From Vibrio cidicii (lineage in GTDB: Bacteria > Pseudomonadota > Gammaproteobacteria > Enterobacterales > Vibrionaceae), in assembly GCF_009763805.1 (NCBI RefSeq), contig NZ_CP046804.1:1-64000 (forward strand): a stretch of DNA of 64,000 nucleotides, written 5' to 3'. The notes under the pieces were generated by a model. The model did not search any database. It saw only the letters and a list, made by a program, of their open reading frames with translations, and had not been told where the DNA came from. Every line of letters starts with the position of its first letter. Position 1 is the stretch's first letter. Of the stretch, positions 28,653 through 38,025 are shown one piece after another. The position numbers were made by a program, and so were the translations under genes.

Positions 28653-29658
28653 TTAGTTGGTTTGCAGTGGCTCGACACTGGGCGTTTCTTCGCTGGCAAC
28701 CGTCTCGATGCTCGCATCGCGATAGGGTGAATTGGTCAGATTGACTTGCAGGCGCACCACGCTGCTGATCATCTCCACCAAAGGTGCCCATTTCACCGTT
28801 TTCTCTTTTTCAAACAGATGGTTGAAGTTTTCTGGTGTCCAATCCATCAAGTATTGCGGGTTGAGTGCCCGGCCAAGAAAACGTACTTCGTAATGCAGGT
28901 GAGGTCCCGTTGAATTGCCAGAGTTTCCGCAGGTGGCAATCACATCCCCTTTACTGACGAACTGGCCACTTTTCACTTTGAAATGCTGCAAATGCGCATA
29001 GGAACTCATAAAACCAAAAGAGTGACGCATGGTCAGGAAGTTGCCAAAACCGTTTTTGCTCGGGCGCACCGTTTCTACCACACCATCAGCCGGCGCGACG
29101 ATCTCTTCGCCGCGTTTACAGGTGAGATCAATCCCCGTGTGTGTGTGGCGTTTTCCGGTGATCGGGTTAGTGCGGCGACCGAAAGAGGAGGAGATCCGCT
29201 GGTAAGCCATCGGCGTATCATTCGGCAATAGGCGGAACATGGTCGCGCGCACCGCTGAGTCGACCGCCGCGGCATCGATGCGGTTTCTCGAGATTGGCTT
29301 CGTCAATCAGCAGCTCTTCGTCGGCAAGGCCGAGCACGGATTCCACATCAAAGACACGTTTGCCAAGTAATTGGATTTGATTGCTTTTTTCGGTCAAGGA
29401 TTGAGAAAGCGAGTGGTTTACATCCAACTGCTCTTGATATTCCATCTCTAACTGCTGCTTTTCAGCAGTGAGATGAGCGACTTGTGACTGCAGAGACTGC
29501 GATTCACCGTTTTGCTTTTGGTACAAATACCAACCGCCACCGAGTGAAATCGGCAGGGCGGTTAGGGAAAGCAAAATGGTAAAGACAGTGCCTTTAGCCA
29601 AATAAAAAAACTGATCCCCATTTTGAGTGGGGATCTGCATGGTAATTTTCTTGGGCAT
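28653..29658 (-). CDS. M23 (LytM) peptidase family protein, with one-base frameshift
   Basis: A membrane-anchored peptidoglycan endopeptidase, about 334 residues after repair. There is one transmembrane segment near residues 22-45 (GTVFTILLSLTALPISLGGG), a coiled coil (residues about 50-100, SLQSQVAHLTAEKQQLEM), then a C-terminal M23 domain with the zinc motifs HTHTGIDL and GPHLHYEVRFLG. All metal ligands are present, so activity is plausible. The break is at 29284-29286 (GTTTC on the plus strand): GAG AAA CCG should read GAG AAC CGC, restoring NLENRIDAAAVDSAVRATMF. The PilZ gene ends 27 bases upstream in the same direction. Confidence 0.85.
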
Positions 29659-29685
29659 CGTTACTTCGACTTATCGAGCAGACAA

Positions 29686-30060
29686 TTAGTCTTCAAGCTC
29701 ACCGAGATCAGAGAGAAACTCTATTTCTCTGTGCAGGAGAGCATCATCACCGACATTGAGTTCAACCAAGCGTTTCAAATGGCTGATACTTTCGATATCA
29801 ATGTGATTAATCTTAAGTCTAATCGTCTGTTGATCAAAGCCTACTACCGCTGCTTCGAGACTAATATCAATATCACTATCTGAAAGTGTGAAGTACACCA
29901 ACACCAGATCGTCGTTTTTCAACGTGTGTATTGAGTCTGTTCGCAGTAACAACCCGTGCAATGAGAGGTCCTGAATGGTGGTGTCTAGCACCAGATCACC
30001 TTGCACCAGACGCGCTGGTACTTGATAGATAATTCGGGAAAATCGACGTCGTTCAGCCAT
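29686..30060 (-). CDS. plzA: PilZ-domain protein (PlzA-like)
   Basis: A 124-residue protein that is almost only a PilZ domain. The start at 30060 (MAERRRFSR) has GAGAG upstream; a longer open frame reaches 30099. The c-di-GMP motifs are present in outline: RRRFSR contains RxxxR and DLSLHG fits (D/N)xSxxG. Position next to tyrA and before ettA matches V. cholerae VC0697, named PlzA. I recall that PlzA has little or no measured c-di-GMP binding, so binding here is uncertain despite the motifs. Confidence 0.8.
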   Translation of the reverse strand: MAERRRFSRIIYQVPARLVQGDLVLDTTIQDLSLHGLLLRTDSIHTLKNDDLVLVYFTLSDSDIDISLEAAVVGFDQQTIRLKINHIDIESISHLKRLVELNVGDDALLHREIEFLSDLGELED

Positions 30061-30129
30061 GTTTACTCTCTCAATTGACGATTTAGGGCTGCTTGGCAAC
30101 AGGAAACATAAGACCGTATTTGCAATAAA

Positions 30130-30148
30130 GGCCGCTATATTAGCGGCC
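30130..30148 (-). terminator. Hairpin after ettA
   Basis: GGCCGCTA and TAGCGGCC pair around TAT. On the minus strand TTTATT follows, about 30 bases after the ettA stop. Confidence 0.65.
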
Positions 30149-30175
30149 CTTGCACAAATTTCAAGCAGTAATGAG

Positions 30176-31844
30176 TTATTTGGTAATACGCTTGTATTTG
30201 ATACGGTGAGGCTCTGCTGCCGCTGGACCGAGGGTCTTTTTCAGCCACTCCATGTACTCAGTATAGTTGCCTTCGTAGAAGTTGACCTGACCTTCATCAC
30301 GGTAATCAATGATGTGCGTGGCGATACGGTCAAGGAACCAACGGTCATGCGAGATCACCATGGCACAGCCAGGGAACTCAAGCAACGCTTCTTCCAACGC
30401 ACGCAGTGTTTCAACATCGAGATCGTTGGTCGGTTCGTCGAGTAGCAGAACGTTGCCGCCTGCTTTTAGTAGCTTCGCCAAGTGCACGCGGTTGCGCTCA
30501 CCACCGGATAGCTCACCGATGATCTTCTGTTGATCGACGCCTTTAAAGTTAAAGCGAGAGCAGTAAGCACGCGCTTGGATCTCAAAATTATTGATCTTGA
30601 TGATATCAGCGCCTTCCGAGATCTCCTTGAACACGGTGTTTTTGTCGTTCATCGAGTCACGGAACTGATCAACCGACGCTAGTTTCACCGTATCACCCAT
30701 TTCGATGGTGCCGGAATCGGGTTGCTCAACACCGCTGAGCATCTTGAACAGTGTCGATTTACCCGCGCCGTTTGCACCAATGATGCCGACGATGGCGCCT
30801 TTAGGCATGCTGAAAGAAAGGTTGTCGATCAACACGCGACCGTCAAACGATTTGGTTAGATTCTTCACTTCGATGACTTTGTCGCCTAAGCGCTCACCTG
30901 GCGGAATGAAGAGCTCGTTGGTCTCATTACGCTTTTGATGATCAGTGCTTTGTAGCTCTTCAAAACGAGCCATACGCGCTTTTGATTTTGCCTGACGGCC
31001 TTTTGGATTCTGGCGAACCCATTCCAGCTCTTTCTCAATAGTCTTTTGGCGTGCTTTTTCTTGAGACGCTTCTTGTTGCAGACGCGCATCTTTCTGTTCT
31101 AGCCAAGAGGTGTAGTTGCCTTGCCAAGGAATACCTTCACCACGGTCCAGTTCCAAAATCCAGCCTGCGGCGTTATCTAGGAAATAACGGTCGTGGGTGA
31201 TGGCTACTACGGTACCGGAATAATCCACTAAGAAGCGCTCTAGCCAAGCTACTGACTCTGCGTCCAAGTGGTTGGTCGGTTCGTCGAGCAACAACATGTC
31301 TGGTTTTTCCAGCAACAGGCGACAAATCGCAACGCGACGACGTTCACCACCCGACAAATGGGCAATTTTTTGATCCCATTCTGGCAGGCGCAGCGCATCT
31401 GCTGCACGCTCCAGCGCGTTGTCGAGGTTGTGACCGTCTTTGGCCTGGATCAGCGCTTCCAATTCGCCTTGCTCTTTGGCCAGTGCATCAAAATCTGCAT
31501 CCGGATCGGCGTAGGCCGCATAAACCTCATCCAAGCGTTTCAGCGCGCCAGCGACATCACCAACCGCTTCTTCGACCACTTCACGTACGGTTTTGCTCTC
31601 GTCTAGCACTGGTTTCCTGTGGCAGATAGCCAACTTTCAACCCCGGCTGAGGACGTGCTTCACCGTCAATATCGGTGTCGATGCCCGCCATGATGCGTAG
31701 TAGGGTAGATTTACCAGAACCGTTTAGACCCAAGACACCGATTTTTGCGCCTGGGAAGAAGCTAAGAGAAATGTCTTTCAGAATTTGACGCTTAGGTGGC
31801 ACGATTTTGCTCACCCGCGACATGGTATATACGTATTCAGCCAT
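30176..31844 (-). CDS. ettA: ABC-F protein EttA, with one-base frameshift
   Basis: Energy-dependent translational throttle A, a cytoplasmic ABC-F ATPase that binds the ribosomal E site and gates elongation according to ATP/ADP. 555 residues after repair, the E. coli length. Two ABC cassettes are visible: Walker A GLNGSGKST with LSGGERRR, and GANGAGKST with LSGGERNR, plus the linker. The break is at 31613-31615 (GTTTC on the plus strand): CAG GAA ACC should read CAG GAA CCA, giving YLPQEPVLDESKTV. The upstream part ends in the shifted frame at 31581. Divergent from slt. Confidence 0.94.
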
Positions 31845-32164
31845 TGCCGATCGTTCCTAAGATTAAAATCCACGTAAGGTCGCCATTTTATATCAACTGA
31901 CGCCCGTTTGTTACTGTCGAAGGTGATTTTAGTCGCCTAGAATCAAAGCGCAATCTGACTGACGATGGTCTGTCAGGTGTTGGTCAAGTGAGTTTCCCCT
32001 CTAATGGTGTTTCATTAAAATGAAATCACTATTATTTACATCTGTCACCTTTACAAAGGTGTAATGAATAAGAGTAAATAGATGCATATCGTCGCTTGCG
32101 CTTCTTACCAAGTAAGAGAGCTTAAGATCGGGAATTTAGAAGTGGCGACAAAACGTCAGAGGAT
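31845..32164. other. ettA-slt intergenic region with a 16-bp palindrome
   Basis: No gene in about 320 bases. CACCTTTACAAAGGTG at 32046-32061 is a near-perfect palindrome (7-bp arms, 2-bp centre), flanked by ATTTAC on the left (from about 32035) and GTAAAT on the right (from about 32074). It could be an operator or a small hairpin in the slt leader. The rest looks like ordinary divergent promoter sequence. Confidence 0.4.
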
Positions 32165-34123
32165 ATGACTCGAATGAGACTGAATTTTTTAAGACTGCCC
32201 AAACCTTGTCGAGCTTTGGTGGGTCTTTTGTGTGGGCTGACTGGAGTGACGGTGAGCGCCGCGGATATCGCGAGCTTGGAAAAGCAGAGAGAAATCTATC
32301 AACAAGCGCAACAAAGTTTAGACAACAAAGATCTCGACGAGTTTGCCAAGTTGCGTCCGCAATTGGACAGTTATGCCTTAACTCCTTATCTCGATTACCG
32401 TGTTTTTTTGCTGCAACTGAAAGATAAAACGCCAGCTGAGGTGGAACGTTTTATTACCCAATCAGAGGATTATCCTTTCTCTGGGCGCATTCGGGCACCT
32501 TATCTTGATGCGCTTTATCAAGCGCAGGATTGGAAAAATGTCCTGACGTTTCAACGCCAAGAGCCTAATGGAGAGAGTTATCAGTGCATTTACTACTATG
32601 CACATTACCAGCAAGGTGCGCGAGATAAAGCCTTTGCCGCAGCCAAACGGCTATGGTTGAGCGGTCAAGGGGTAGCGGATGAGTGCGATCACCTGTTTGC
32701 CGTTTGGGAGCAAGCTGGGCTTCGCAGTGATGAACTCATCTTGCAGCGCATGTTACTGGCGTTTGAAGAGAAAAATGGCAACTTGATGACTTATCTGATG
32801 AAGTTGCCACAGAGTGCTAAGGCGCAGAAGCAAGCGCAGCAGATGAAAGCGTTATTTACCCAACCTGAATCGATTGCTGAGTTTGCCAAAAAAAGCAAAG
32901 CCAACGATTTCAACCGTATGCAAGCGGTGCACGCGTTTAAAAAACTAACCCGTAAGGATGTGGTCGAGGCACAAGCCGTCTTGAGTGATGTGGTCAAAGC
33001 GCAAAAAATACCCAAGCCACAAGCGCAAGAGTTGGCAGAGTATGTGGCATTTCGCTTGATCAATACGGACGATGAGAAACTAGCAGCGTGGAGAGACAAG
33101 ACACTAGCCCAGTCATCACGGCAGACATTGATTGAAAGGCGCGTGCGCTTAGCGATACAAGAGGCCGATTGGGCGGGCGTGAGGCAGTGGATTTTACGTC
33201 TGGATGACGAACATCGCCAATCGCTTCGTTGGCAATATTGGTTGGGGCGTAGCGACATCGCGCTTGGCAAAGTAACGCAAGGCAAACAGCGTTTAGAGTC
33301 ACTGCTCGGGCAGCGCAATTTTTACAGCGTGGCGGCCGCCAAAGAGGTCGGGCAGTCGATTGAATACCCCGTCACGACCTTAAAACTGGAGAACGAACGG
33401 CTCGCCCCTTTTCGAACATCACTACAGCGGATCGAAGAGTTGCTTGCACTGGATAAAGTGGCTGCCGCCAAAAGTGAGTGGCGTTATTTACTCTCGCGAA
33501 CGGACGATGACACCCAAGCGATGCTTGCCGTATATGCCGCTTCCAAGCGTTGGTACCATTTAACCGTTGCCGCCAGTATTTCTGCCAAAATGTGGGACAA
33601 TGTGGAAGTGCGTTTTCCCGTGGCGCATCGCTGGTGGTTTAATTTTTACGCCAATAAACACAATATTGATCCGATCACCTTGATGTCGCTGGCAAGGCAA
33701 GAGAGCGCGATGGATGTGGAAGCAAGATCGCCAGTCGGTGCGCGCGGCATCATGCAGATCATGCCCTCAACGGCGCGCTACACCGCGAAGAAATATCAGT
33801 TGAGTTACACCGGAGAGGACGAGCTATATCAGGTGGGGAAAAACATCGAAATTGGTAGCCACTATTTAAATGGGCTCCTTGAGCAGTACGATAATAATCG
33901 AATTTTTGCGTTTGCGGCTTATAATGCCGGACCTAACCGAGTAAATAGCTGGCGTGAGCGCACGGGCGGAAAATTGGATGCGTACGCCTTTATCGAAGCG
34001 ATTCCGTTTAAAGAGACCCGTGGCTACGTGCAAAATATCTTGATGTTTGAGAACTACTATCGGGATATTTTGGGCGTTGATGGTGCGTTCCTCAATCAGC
34101 ATGAGCTCGAAACCAAGTATTGA
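32165..34123 (+). CDS. slt: Soluble lytic murein transglycosylase Slt
   Basis: A 652-residue periplasmic enzyme that cleaves peptidoglycan glycan strands to 1,6-anhydroMurNAc ends. There is a signal peptide (about residues 1-35, ending ...TGVTVSAADI), then the long alpha-helical superhelical U and L domains, and a C-terminal SLT domain with the catalytic Glu in ARQESAMDVEARSPVGARGIMQIMPSTA and AFAAYNAGPNRVNSW. Two starts are possible: ATG 32165 (two bases after AGAGG) and ATG 32174 (11 bases after). trpR follows by 12 bases, the conserved slt-trpR order. Confidence 0.95.
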   Translation: MTRMRLNFLRLPKPCRALVGLLCGLTGVTVSAADIASLEKQREIYQQAQQSLDNKDLDEFAKLRPQLDSYALTPYLDYRVFLLQLKDKTPAEVERFITQSEDYPFSGRIRAPYLDALYQAQDWKNVLTFQRQEPNGESYQCIYYYAHYQQGARDKAFAAAKRLWLSGQGVADECDHLFAVWEQAGLRSDELILQRMLLAFEEKNGNLMTYLMKLPQSAKAQKQAQQMKALFTQPESIAEFAKKSKANDFNRMQAVHAFKKLTRKDVVEAQAVLSDVVKAQKIPKPQAQELAEYVAFRLINTDDEKLAAWRDKTLAQSSRQTLIERRVRLAIQEADWAGVRQWILRLDDEHRQSLRWQYWLGRSDIALGKVTQGKQRLESLLGQRNFYSVAAAKEVGQSIEYPVTTLKLENERLAPFRTSLQRIEELLALDKVAAAKSEWRYLLSRTDDDTQAMLAVYAASKRWYHLTVAASISAKMWDNVEVRFPVAHRWWFNFYANKHNIDPITLMSLARQESAMDVEARSPVGARGIMQIMPSTARYTAKKYQLSYTGEDELYQVGKNIEIGSHYLNGLLEQYDNNRIFAFAAYNAGPNRVNSWRERTGGKLDAYAFIEAIPFKETRGYVQNILMFENYYRDILGVDGAFLNQHELETKY

Positions 34124-34135
34124 AGTAGGTAGAGA

Positions 34136-34444
34136 ATGTCGCAACAACCCGAGTATTCAGACTGGCAGCAAATCATTGAACTGGTTAAACACAGTGTCGA
34201 GCAGGGGCAGCATGAGATGTTGCTGACCATGTTGATGACCCCGGATGAAAGAGAAGCGTTGCTTTCTCGGGTGAACATTGTGCGCGAGTTGTTGAAAGGC
34301 GAGCTTTCTCAGCGTCAGATCAGCCAACTGCTGGGCGTTGGCGTGGCGACAATTACCCGTGGTTCTAACGAACTCAAAGCGCGATCTGATGAAGAGAAAG
34401 CGGTGTTGATGACCTTGCTGGAGGCCAATAAAAAAGGCGGATAA
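34136..34444 (+). CDS. trpR: Trp operon repressor
   Basis: A 102-residue tryptophan-dependent repressor. The HTH LSQRQISQLLGVGVATITRGSNELK is the TrpR signature and MLMTPDEREALLSRVNIVREL the dimer core. It lies directly behind slt and is probably co-transcribed with it. The stop codon lies inside the terminator hairpin loop. Confidence 0.95.
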   Translation: MSQQPEYSDWQQIIELVKHSVEQGQHEMLLTMLMTPDEREALLSRVNIVRELLKGELSQRQISQLLGVGVATITRGSNELKARSDEEKAVLMTLLEANKKGG

Positions 34445-34456
34445 TCCGCCTTTTTT
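34430..34456. terminator. Bidirectional terminator trpR / yjjX
   Basis: AAAAAAGGCGG and CCGCCTTTTTT pair around ATAAT. It includes the last codons and stop of trpR and touches the end of yjjX on the other strand. Confidence 0.88.
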
Positions 34457-35000
34457 AACCCTTGCTTGCCAAATTGGCCGGGAAATGTTGTGGATTGGTA
34501 AAAGGGATCAAGGCCAGAATCAAAGCTTGGTGATAAACCGAACTGCGCGTAAGAAGGTTTTGCGTCAGCAAGCTGATTGCGCCTCCTTTCTGCTTGATGT
34601 TGTCGGTGCCAAACACCTCGTCCATCACATCGCCCAGCTCATTGGCATCGGCAAGCTTTGCTAGCACCGCAGGGGGCAGCATTAAACTGGCCGAGCGTGA
34701 TTCGCCGCGCTGCGTGTCCGATTCAATCACCATCCAGGCAAAGGTCACATCACCCTCAATGCCCGCTTCCAAGCCCACATAATAATCGCCATCACTGACC
34801 GCTTGTTTGGCGTTTTTCACTCGATTGAGCGCGCCCAAATGGGTTTCTTCATCGCTCATCGGTTGGTCCGCCACCTCACTGGGGACGCTTACACCACTGA
34901 AGGTAAAACTGCGCTGTGGAAAGGCTTGTTGAAAGGCGCTTTTAACCGCGCTGAGCTTTGCTGGGTTGAGTGACGCGATAATCACTTTTTGAGTTGCCAT
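34455..35000 (-). CDS. yjjX: Inosine/xanthosine triphosphatase
   Basis: A 181-residue NTPase of the ITPase-like YjjX family that removes ITP and XTP. ASLNPAKLSAVKSAFQQAF, VPSEVADQPMSDEET and YYVGLEAGIEGDVTFAWMVIE are family segments. I take ATG 35000 as start; a GTG five codons upstream (35015) is also in frame. It lies close behind pheA on the same strand (20-35 bases), so the two may be co-transcribed. Confidence 0.9.
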   Translation of the reverse strand: MATQKVIIASLNPAKLSAVKSAFQQAFPQRSFTFSGVSVPSEVADQPMSDEETHLGALNRVKNAKQAVSDGDYYVGLEAGIEGDVTFAWMVIESDTQRGESRSASLMLPPAVLAKLADANELGDVMDEVFGTDNIKQKGGAISLLTQNLLTRSSVYHQALILALIPFTNPQHFPANLASKG

Positions 35001-35034
35001 GATCTTTTTACTCACCGTGGTTCATTTGCTACTG

Positions 35035-36213
35035 TCAGGCTAGTTTGACTTGGGTCGGTTTGACATTTTCACTCGGATAGCAGCCAAGTACTTTCAAGTG
35101 TTTCGTCAGCTTGGTGAGCTCATTGAGCACAAGCTGCATACTTTCAGAATCTAGGTGTGCTTCTAAGTCCACATAGAACATCTCTTCCCAAGGGTTGCCC
35201 ATAATAGGACGCGACTCCAGCTTAGTCATGTTGATGCCGTAGCGTTGCAATACCAGCAAGGTTTCGACCAGCGAGCCCGCCTTTTGCGACGTCGACATAA
35301 TCAGGGTCGTTTTCGCTGGGATTTGTGCTGAGACTTCCACCGGCTTACGCGCAACCACGATAAAACGCGTGTGGTTCTCTGTTTGGTTTGCGATGTTGCC
35401 TTGGATAGGTTGCAGGCCATACAGCTTGCCACTGGAAGCATTGCCAATGGCGGCCACATCATCGCGATTCAGCTCTTGCACTTTCTTCATCGCATCGGCA
35501 GTGCTGGCACAAGATTCGAGCGTGACCCCTTTAAGACGACTGAGAAACTCACTGCATTGCTGGTGTGGTTGTGGGTGTGAGTAAAGTATTTTGATCTGTT
35601 CAAGCCGCAGCTCTTTGGTCGCCACCAAGCAGTGTTCAATCGGTTGGGTCAACTCGCCAACAATATAGAGTGTGGTGTGTTGCAGCAGATCATACACCTC
35701 GTTGATCGAACCTGAGCTGGTGTTTTCAATCGGCAGAACGCCGAAATCAGCGTGACCGGATTCAACGGTTTGCGTCACCTCTTTGAAATGTTCACAGTTG
35801 AGCTCAATCAGTTCCGTGTTCTTACGGCTAAAGTATTCTCGGCTGGCCAAGTGTGAATAAGAGCCTTTTGCACCCAGAAAGGCGACGCGCGCGAGTGGTT
35901 TGCGACTTTGCTCTGGATTCAACAGATTTTGCAGATAAGATTGCTGCAGCAGTACCGAGTCTTCAATGATGGTATGAAACAGCTTGGTAATATATTGAGC
36001 ATCAAGCTGATATTTTTCTCGTCCATTATTGATCAGCTTAACCAGTAATTGCTGCTCACGGCTGGCATCTCTCACGGGTTTAGAGGTTTCCACTTTGCTT
36101 TTCGCCACCTCAATACTGAGTTTACGGCGCTCAGAGAGGAGGCTAAGCAATTGGTCGTCGAGGTCATTTAAGCGCAGACGGATCTCTTCAAGTGAGATGG
36201 GCTGGTCAGTCAT
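35035..36213 (-). CDS. pheA: Chorismate mutase / prephenate dehydratase
   Basis: The bifunctional P-protein of phenylalanine synthesis, 392 residues. Residues 1-90 are an AroQ mutase (IRLRLNDLDDQLLSLLSERRKLSIEVAKSK). The dehydratase domain has VAFLGAKGSYSHLASREYF and GVLPIENTSSGSINEVYDLL. A C-terminal ACT domain carries KLESRPIMGNPWEEMFYVD, the Phe-binding ESRP motif. The start is ATG 36213 (MTDQPISLEE) with AAGGAATACC upstream; the longer open frame to 36282 crosses the attenuator and is not coding. Controlled by the leader peptide and terminator described below. Confidence 0.96.
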   Translation of the reverse strand: MTDQPISLEEIRLRLNDLDDQLLSLLSERRKLSIEVAKSKVETSKPVRDASREQQLLVKLINNGREKYQLDAQYITKLFHTIIEDSVLLQQSYLQNLLNPEQSRKPLARVAFLGAKGSYSHLASREYFSRKNTELIELNCEHFKEVTQTVESGHADFGVLPIENTSSGSINEVYDLLQHTTLYIVGELTQPIEHCLVATKELRLEQIKILYSHPQPHQQCSEFLSRLKGVTLESCASTADAMKKVQELNRDDVAAIGNASSGKLYGLQPIQGNIANQTENHTRFIVVARKPVEVSAQIPAKTTLIMSTSQKAGSLVETLLVLQRYGINMTKLESRPIMGNPWEEMFYVDLEAHLDSESMQLVLNELTKLTKHLKVLGCYPSENVKPTQVKLA

Positions 36214-36228
36214 CTTGGTATTCCTTAT

Positions 36229-36256
36229 AAAAAAGCCCCCCGAGTTGGGAGGCTTT
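36229..36256 (-). terminator. pheA attenuator terminator
   Basis: On the minus strand GCCTCCC-AACTC-GGGGGGC followed by seven T. It lies between the pheL stop and the pheA start, so it is the transcription attenuator of pheA. Confidence 0.88.
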
Positions 36257-36303
36257 CTGTTTGTTTTTGACTTTTCTTTCACAAACGGCTTTGCCTCCGG
36301 TGG

Positions 36304-36351
36304 TTAGGGGAGGAAAAAGAAGTCAAAAATAAACAGTAGATTGAATTGCAT
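36304..36351 (-). CDS. pheL: pheA leader peptide PheL
   Basis: A 15-residue leader peptide, MQFNLLFIFDFFFLP, with six Phe codons. A stop and then the terminator hairpin 47 bases downstream precede pheA. When charged tRNA-Phe is scarce, ribosome stalling on the Phe codons would favour an antiterminator and pheA transcription. This is the classic attenuation arrangement; too short for routine gene calling. Confidence 0.9.
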   Translation of the reverse strand: MQFNLLFIFDFFFLP

Positions 36352-36412
36352 AAATATCTTTCTTGGTTACGTTTAACCACACAATAAGCAAGCAGGCTTA
36401 GAGCGTCAAGCA

Positions 36413-36436
36413 AAAAAATAGCGCCTCTCGGCGCTA
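36413..36436 (-). terminator. raiA terminator
   Basis: On the minus strand TAGCGCC-GAGA-GGCGCTA followed by seven T, 25 bases after the raiA stop. Confidence 0.9.
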
Positions 36437-36461
36437 CTTCCTCTCACAAAATGAATTCGTT

Positions 36462-36791
36462 TTATTCGTCTTCTTCTTCAACCAACTCAGGTTTTTCGGC
36501 GCGACGCGCTTCGGATTTGTGCTGCAGTTTGTTTAGCTGTCTTTCCAGTTTTTGCTCCACTTCATTAATGGCAGCATACAAATCGTCGTTAACCGCTGAA
36601 GCGATAAGTTGACCTTTAGGAACCTTAATCACGGCCTCAAATTTTTTCTGTTTGTTCGGTTCTTCGCTAAAGGTGGCTTGGCAACTGATGATGTCCGCTT
36701 GCCATTTTTCTAGCTTCTTAAATTTGCTCTCAATGTGAGTGCGGATAGCAGAGGTGATGTCAATGTTTTTACCAGTGATGTTTACTTTCAT
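36462..36791 (-). CDS. raiA: Ribosome-associated inhibitor RaiA (YfiA)
   Basis: A 109-residue hibernation factor of the HPF/RaiA family that binds the 30S A/P sites in stationary phase or cold. It starts MKVNITGKNIDITSAIRTHIESKFKKLEKW and has the basic KQKKFEAVIKVPKG strand. The acidic tail ELVEEEDE is the RaiA-type extension. Monocistronic between pheA and bamD. Confidence 0.93.
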   Translation of the reverse strand: MKVNITGKNIDITSAIRTHIESKFKKLEKWQADIISCQATFSEEPNKQKKFEAVIKVPKGQLIASAVNDDLYAAINEVEQKLERQLNKLQHKSEARRAEKPELVEEEDE

Positions 36792-37101
36792 AGATGCTTT
36801 CCTCTGTGGTATCCCTCATGGGTTGACTCCAGATTACGACTTTGAACTAAAAAAAATGTGACCGAGATCATTATTCATTATGGTGTTTTAAGTGGCTAAA
36901 CAGAATGTGATCTTAAGCAAGGCTTGTCGATTTTTCTTATGAAAAAGCTTGAGATTCGTTTGGAAAGCAGTAGATTGAATCGAGTAGTTCGCTGAAATTA
37001 AACCATTTTTCAGGGATTTTTTACTGCCTAAGTAAAATCTGTAGTCAAAATTTCACCAAGTGAAAAATGTGATCGCCACCCGTGGGCAAGAGAGAATGAA
37101 A
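36792..37101. other. raiA-bamD intergenic region
   Basis: About 310 bases without a protein gene, containing the raiA promoter (minus strand). The last part, ending in the hairpin at 37102-37133, reads on the plus strand as a structured stretch ending in TTTTTGCGTTTG. A small RNA is possible but not demonstrated. Confidence 0.3.
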
Positions 37102-37133
37102 AAACACCGCTGAATTTCTCAGCGGCGTTTTTG
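37102..37133 (-). terminator. bamD terminator
   Basis: On the minus strand ACGCCGCTGA-GAAAT-TCAGCGGTGT followed by TTTTT, about 35 bases after the bamD stop. On the plus strand it also has a T run. Confidence 0.88.
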
Positions 37134-37165
37134 CGTTTGTAAACGAAATCATCAAAAGAGGCGTA

Positions 37166-37891
37166 TTAGAGTGGATTGAGGCGCATCAGCTCTTTTGTTC
37201 TCGCAACCGCATCTTCTAGTCCCAACTGTTGGTAGGCTTTAAGTTGAATTGCCAAAGACTTTCGCGCTGCAGTGGTATCTGGATAGGTTTTCTGCAACTC
37301 TTGGCAGCGATTAATCGCTGCAATCCAAGCTTCGCGGCGCAAATAATAATCCGCCGTCGCAAGATCATACTCCGCTAAACGATTTTTCAGTGCAAATAAG
37401 CGTTTTTGTGCATCTTGCGCGTACGGGCTGTTTGGGTAGCGCTCAAGCAGCTTCTTAAAATCATCAAATGCTTCTTTGACCGGTTCAGGATCGCGATCGC
37501 TGCGATCAACATTAAACAAGTCATGCATAAAGTTGCGATCTTGCGCCATGTGGGTAAGGCCGCGCATGTAAAGTACCCAATCCATTTTCTCATGGGTTGG
37601 ATTGAGCCGCGTAAAGCGGGCGATCGTTGCCAGCCCTAGGGCGAGATCGTCGTTCTTGTAATAGGCATAAATCAAATCAAGCTGCACTTGCTCCGAATAA
37701 GCACCAAACGGATAACGGGAATCGAGCGCTTCAAGTTTCTCAATCGCCGTTAGCCAGTTACCACTTTGAAGAGAAATTTGTGCCTCTGAATACAGCTCGG
37801 CTGGCGGCACATCAGGAACAATTTGTTCACTGCTTGAACATCCAAACAGCAGTGATACTGCCAAAAGGCCTGATAAAGTATGGTGTTTCAT
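37166..37891 (-). CDS. bamD: Outer-membrane assembly lipoprotein BamD
   Basis: A 241-residue lipoprotein of the BAM complex that inserts beta-barrel proteins. Signal peptide and lipobox LLFGC (Cys18). The mature part consists of TPR-like helices (AELYSEAQISLQSGNWLTAIEKLEALDSRYPFGAYSEQVQLDLIY... and RYPNSPYAQDAQKRLF), as in YfiO/ComL. Essential in E. coli. Divergent from rluD, the conserved bamD/rluD arrangement. Confidence 0.95.
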   Translation of the reverse strand: MKHHTLSGLLAVSLLFGCSSSEQIVPDVPPAELYSEAQISLQSGNWLTAIEKLEALDSRYPFGAYSEQVQLDLIYAYYKNDDLALGLATIARFTRLNPTHEKMDWVLYMRGLTHMAQDRNFMHDLFNVDRSDRDPEPVKEAFDDFKKLLERYPNSPYAQDAQKRLFALKNRLAEYDLATADYYLRREAWIAAINRCQELQKTYPDTTAARKSLAIQLKAYQQLGLEDAVARTKELMRLNPL

Positions 37892-38025
37892 GTCAGGAGT
37901 CGATTCCTTGATTCTAAATATTTCTTAAGCTTCCGTTACTTTCTCGTCAGTAACGGATACAATGAACAACAAGTATTTTTCCACAGTAGTGAGCATTAGT
38001 CTCACAGTTTTTAAAAAAGTTCGAT

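Noticed and set aside
36229..36282. Upstream extension of PheA to 36282
   Set aside because: It crosses the attenuator terminator; the family starts at MTDQPISLEE with a good ribosome binding site.
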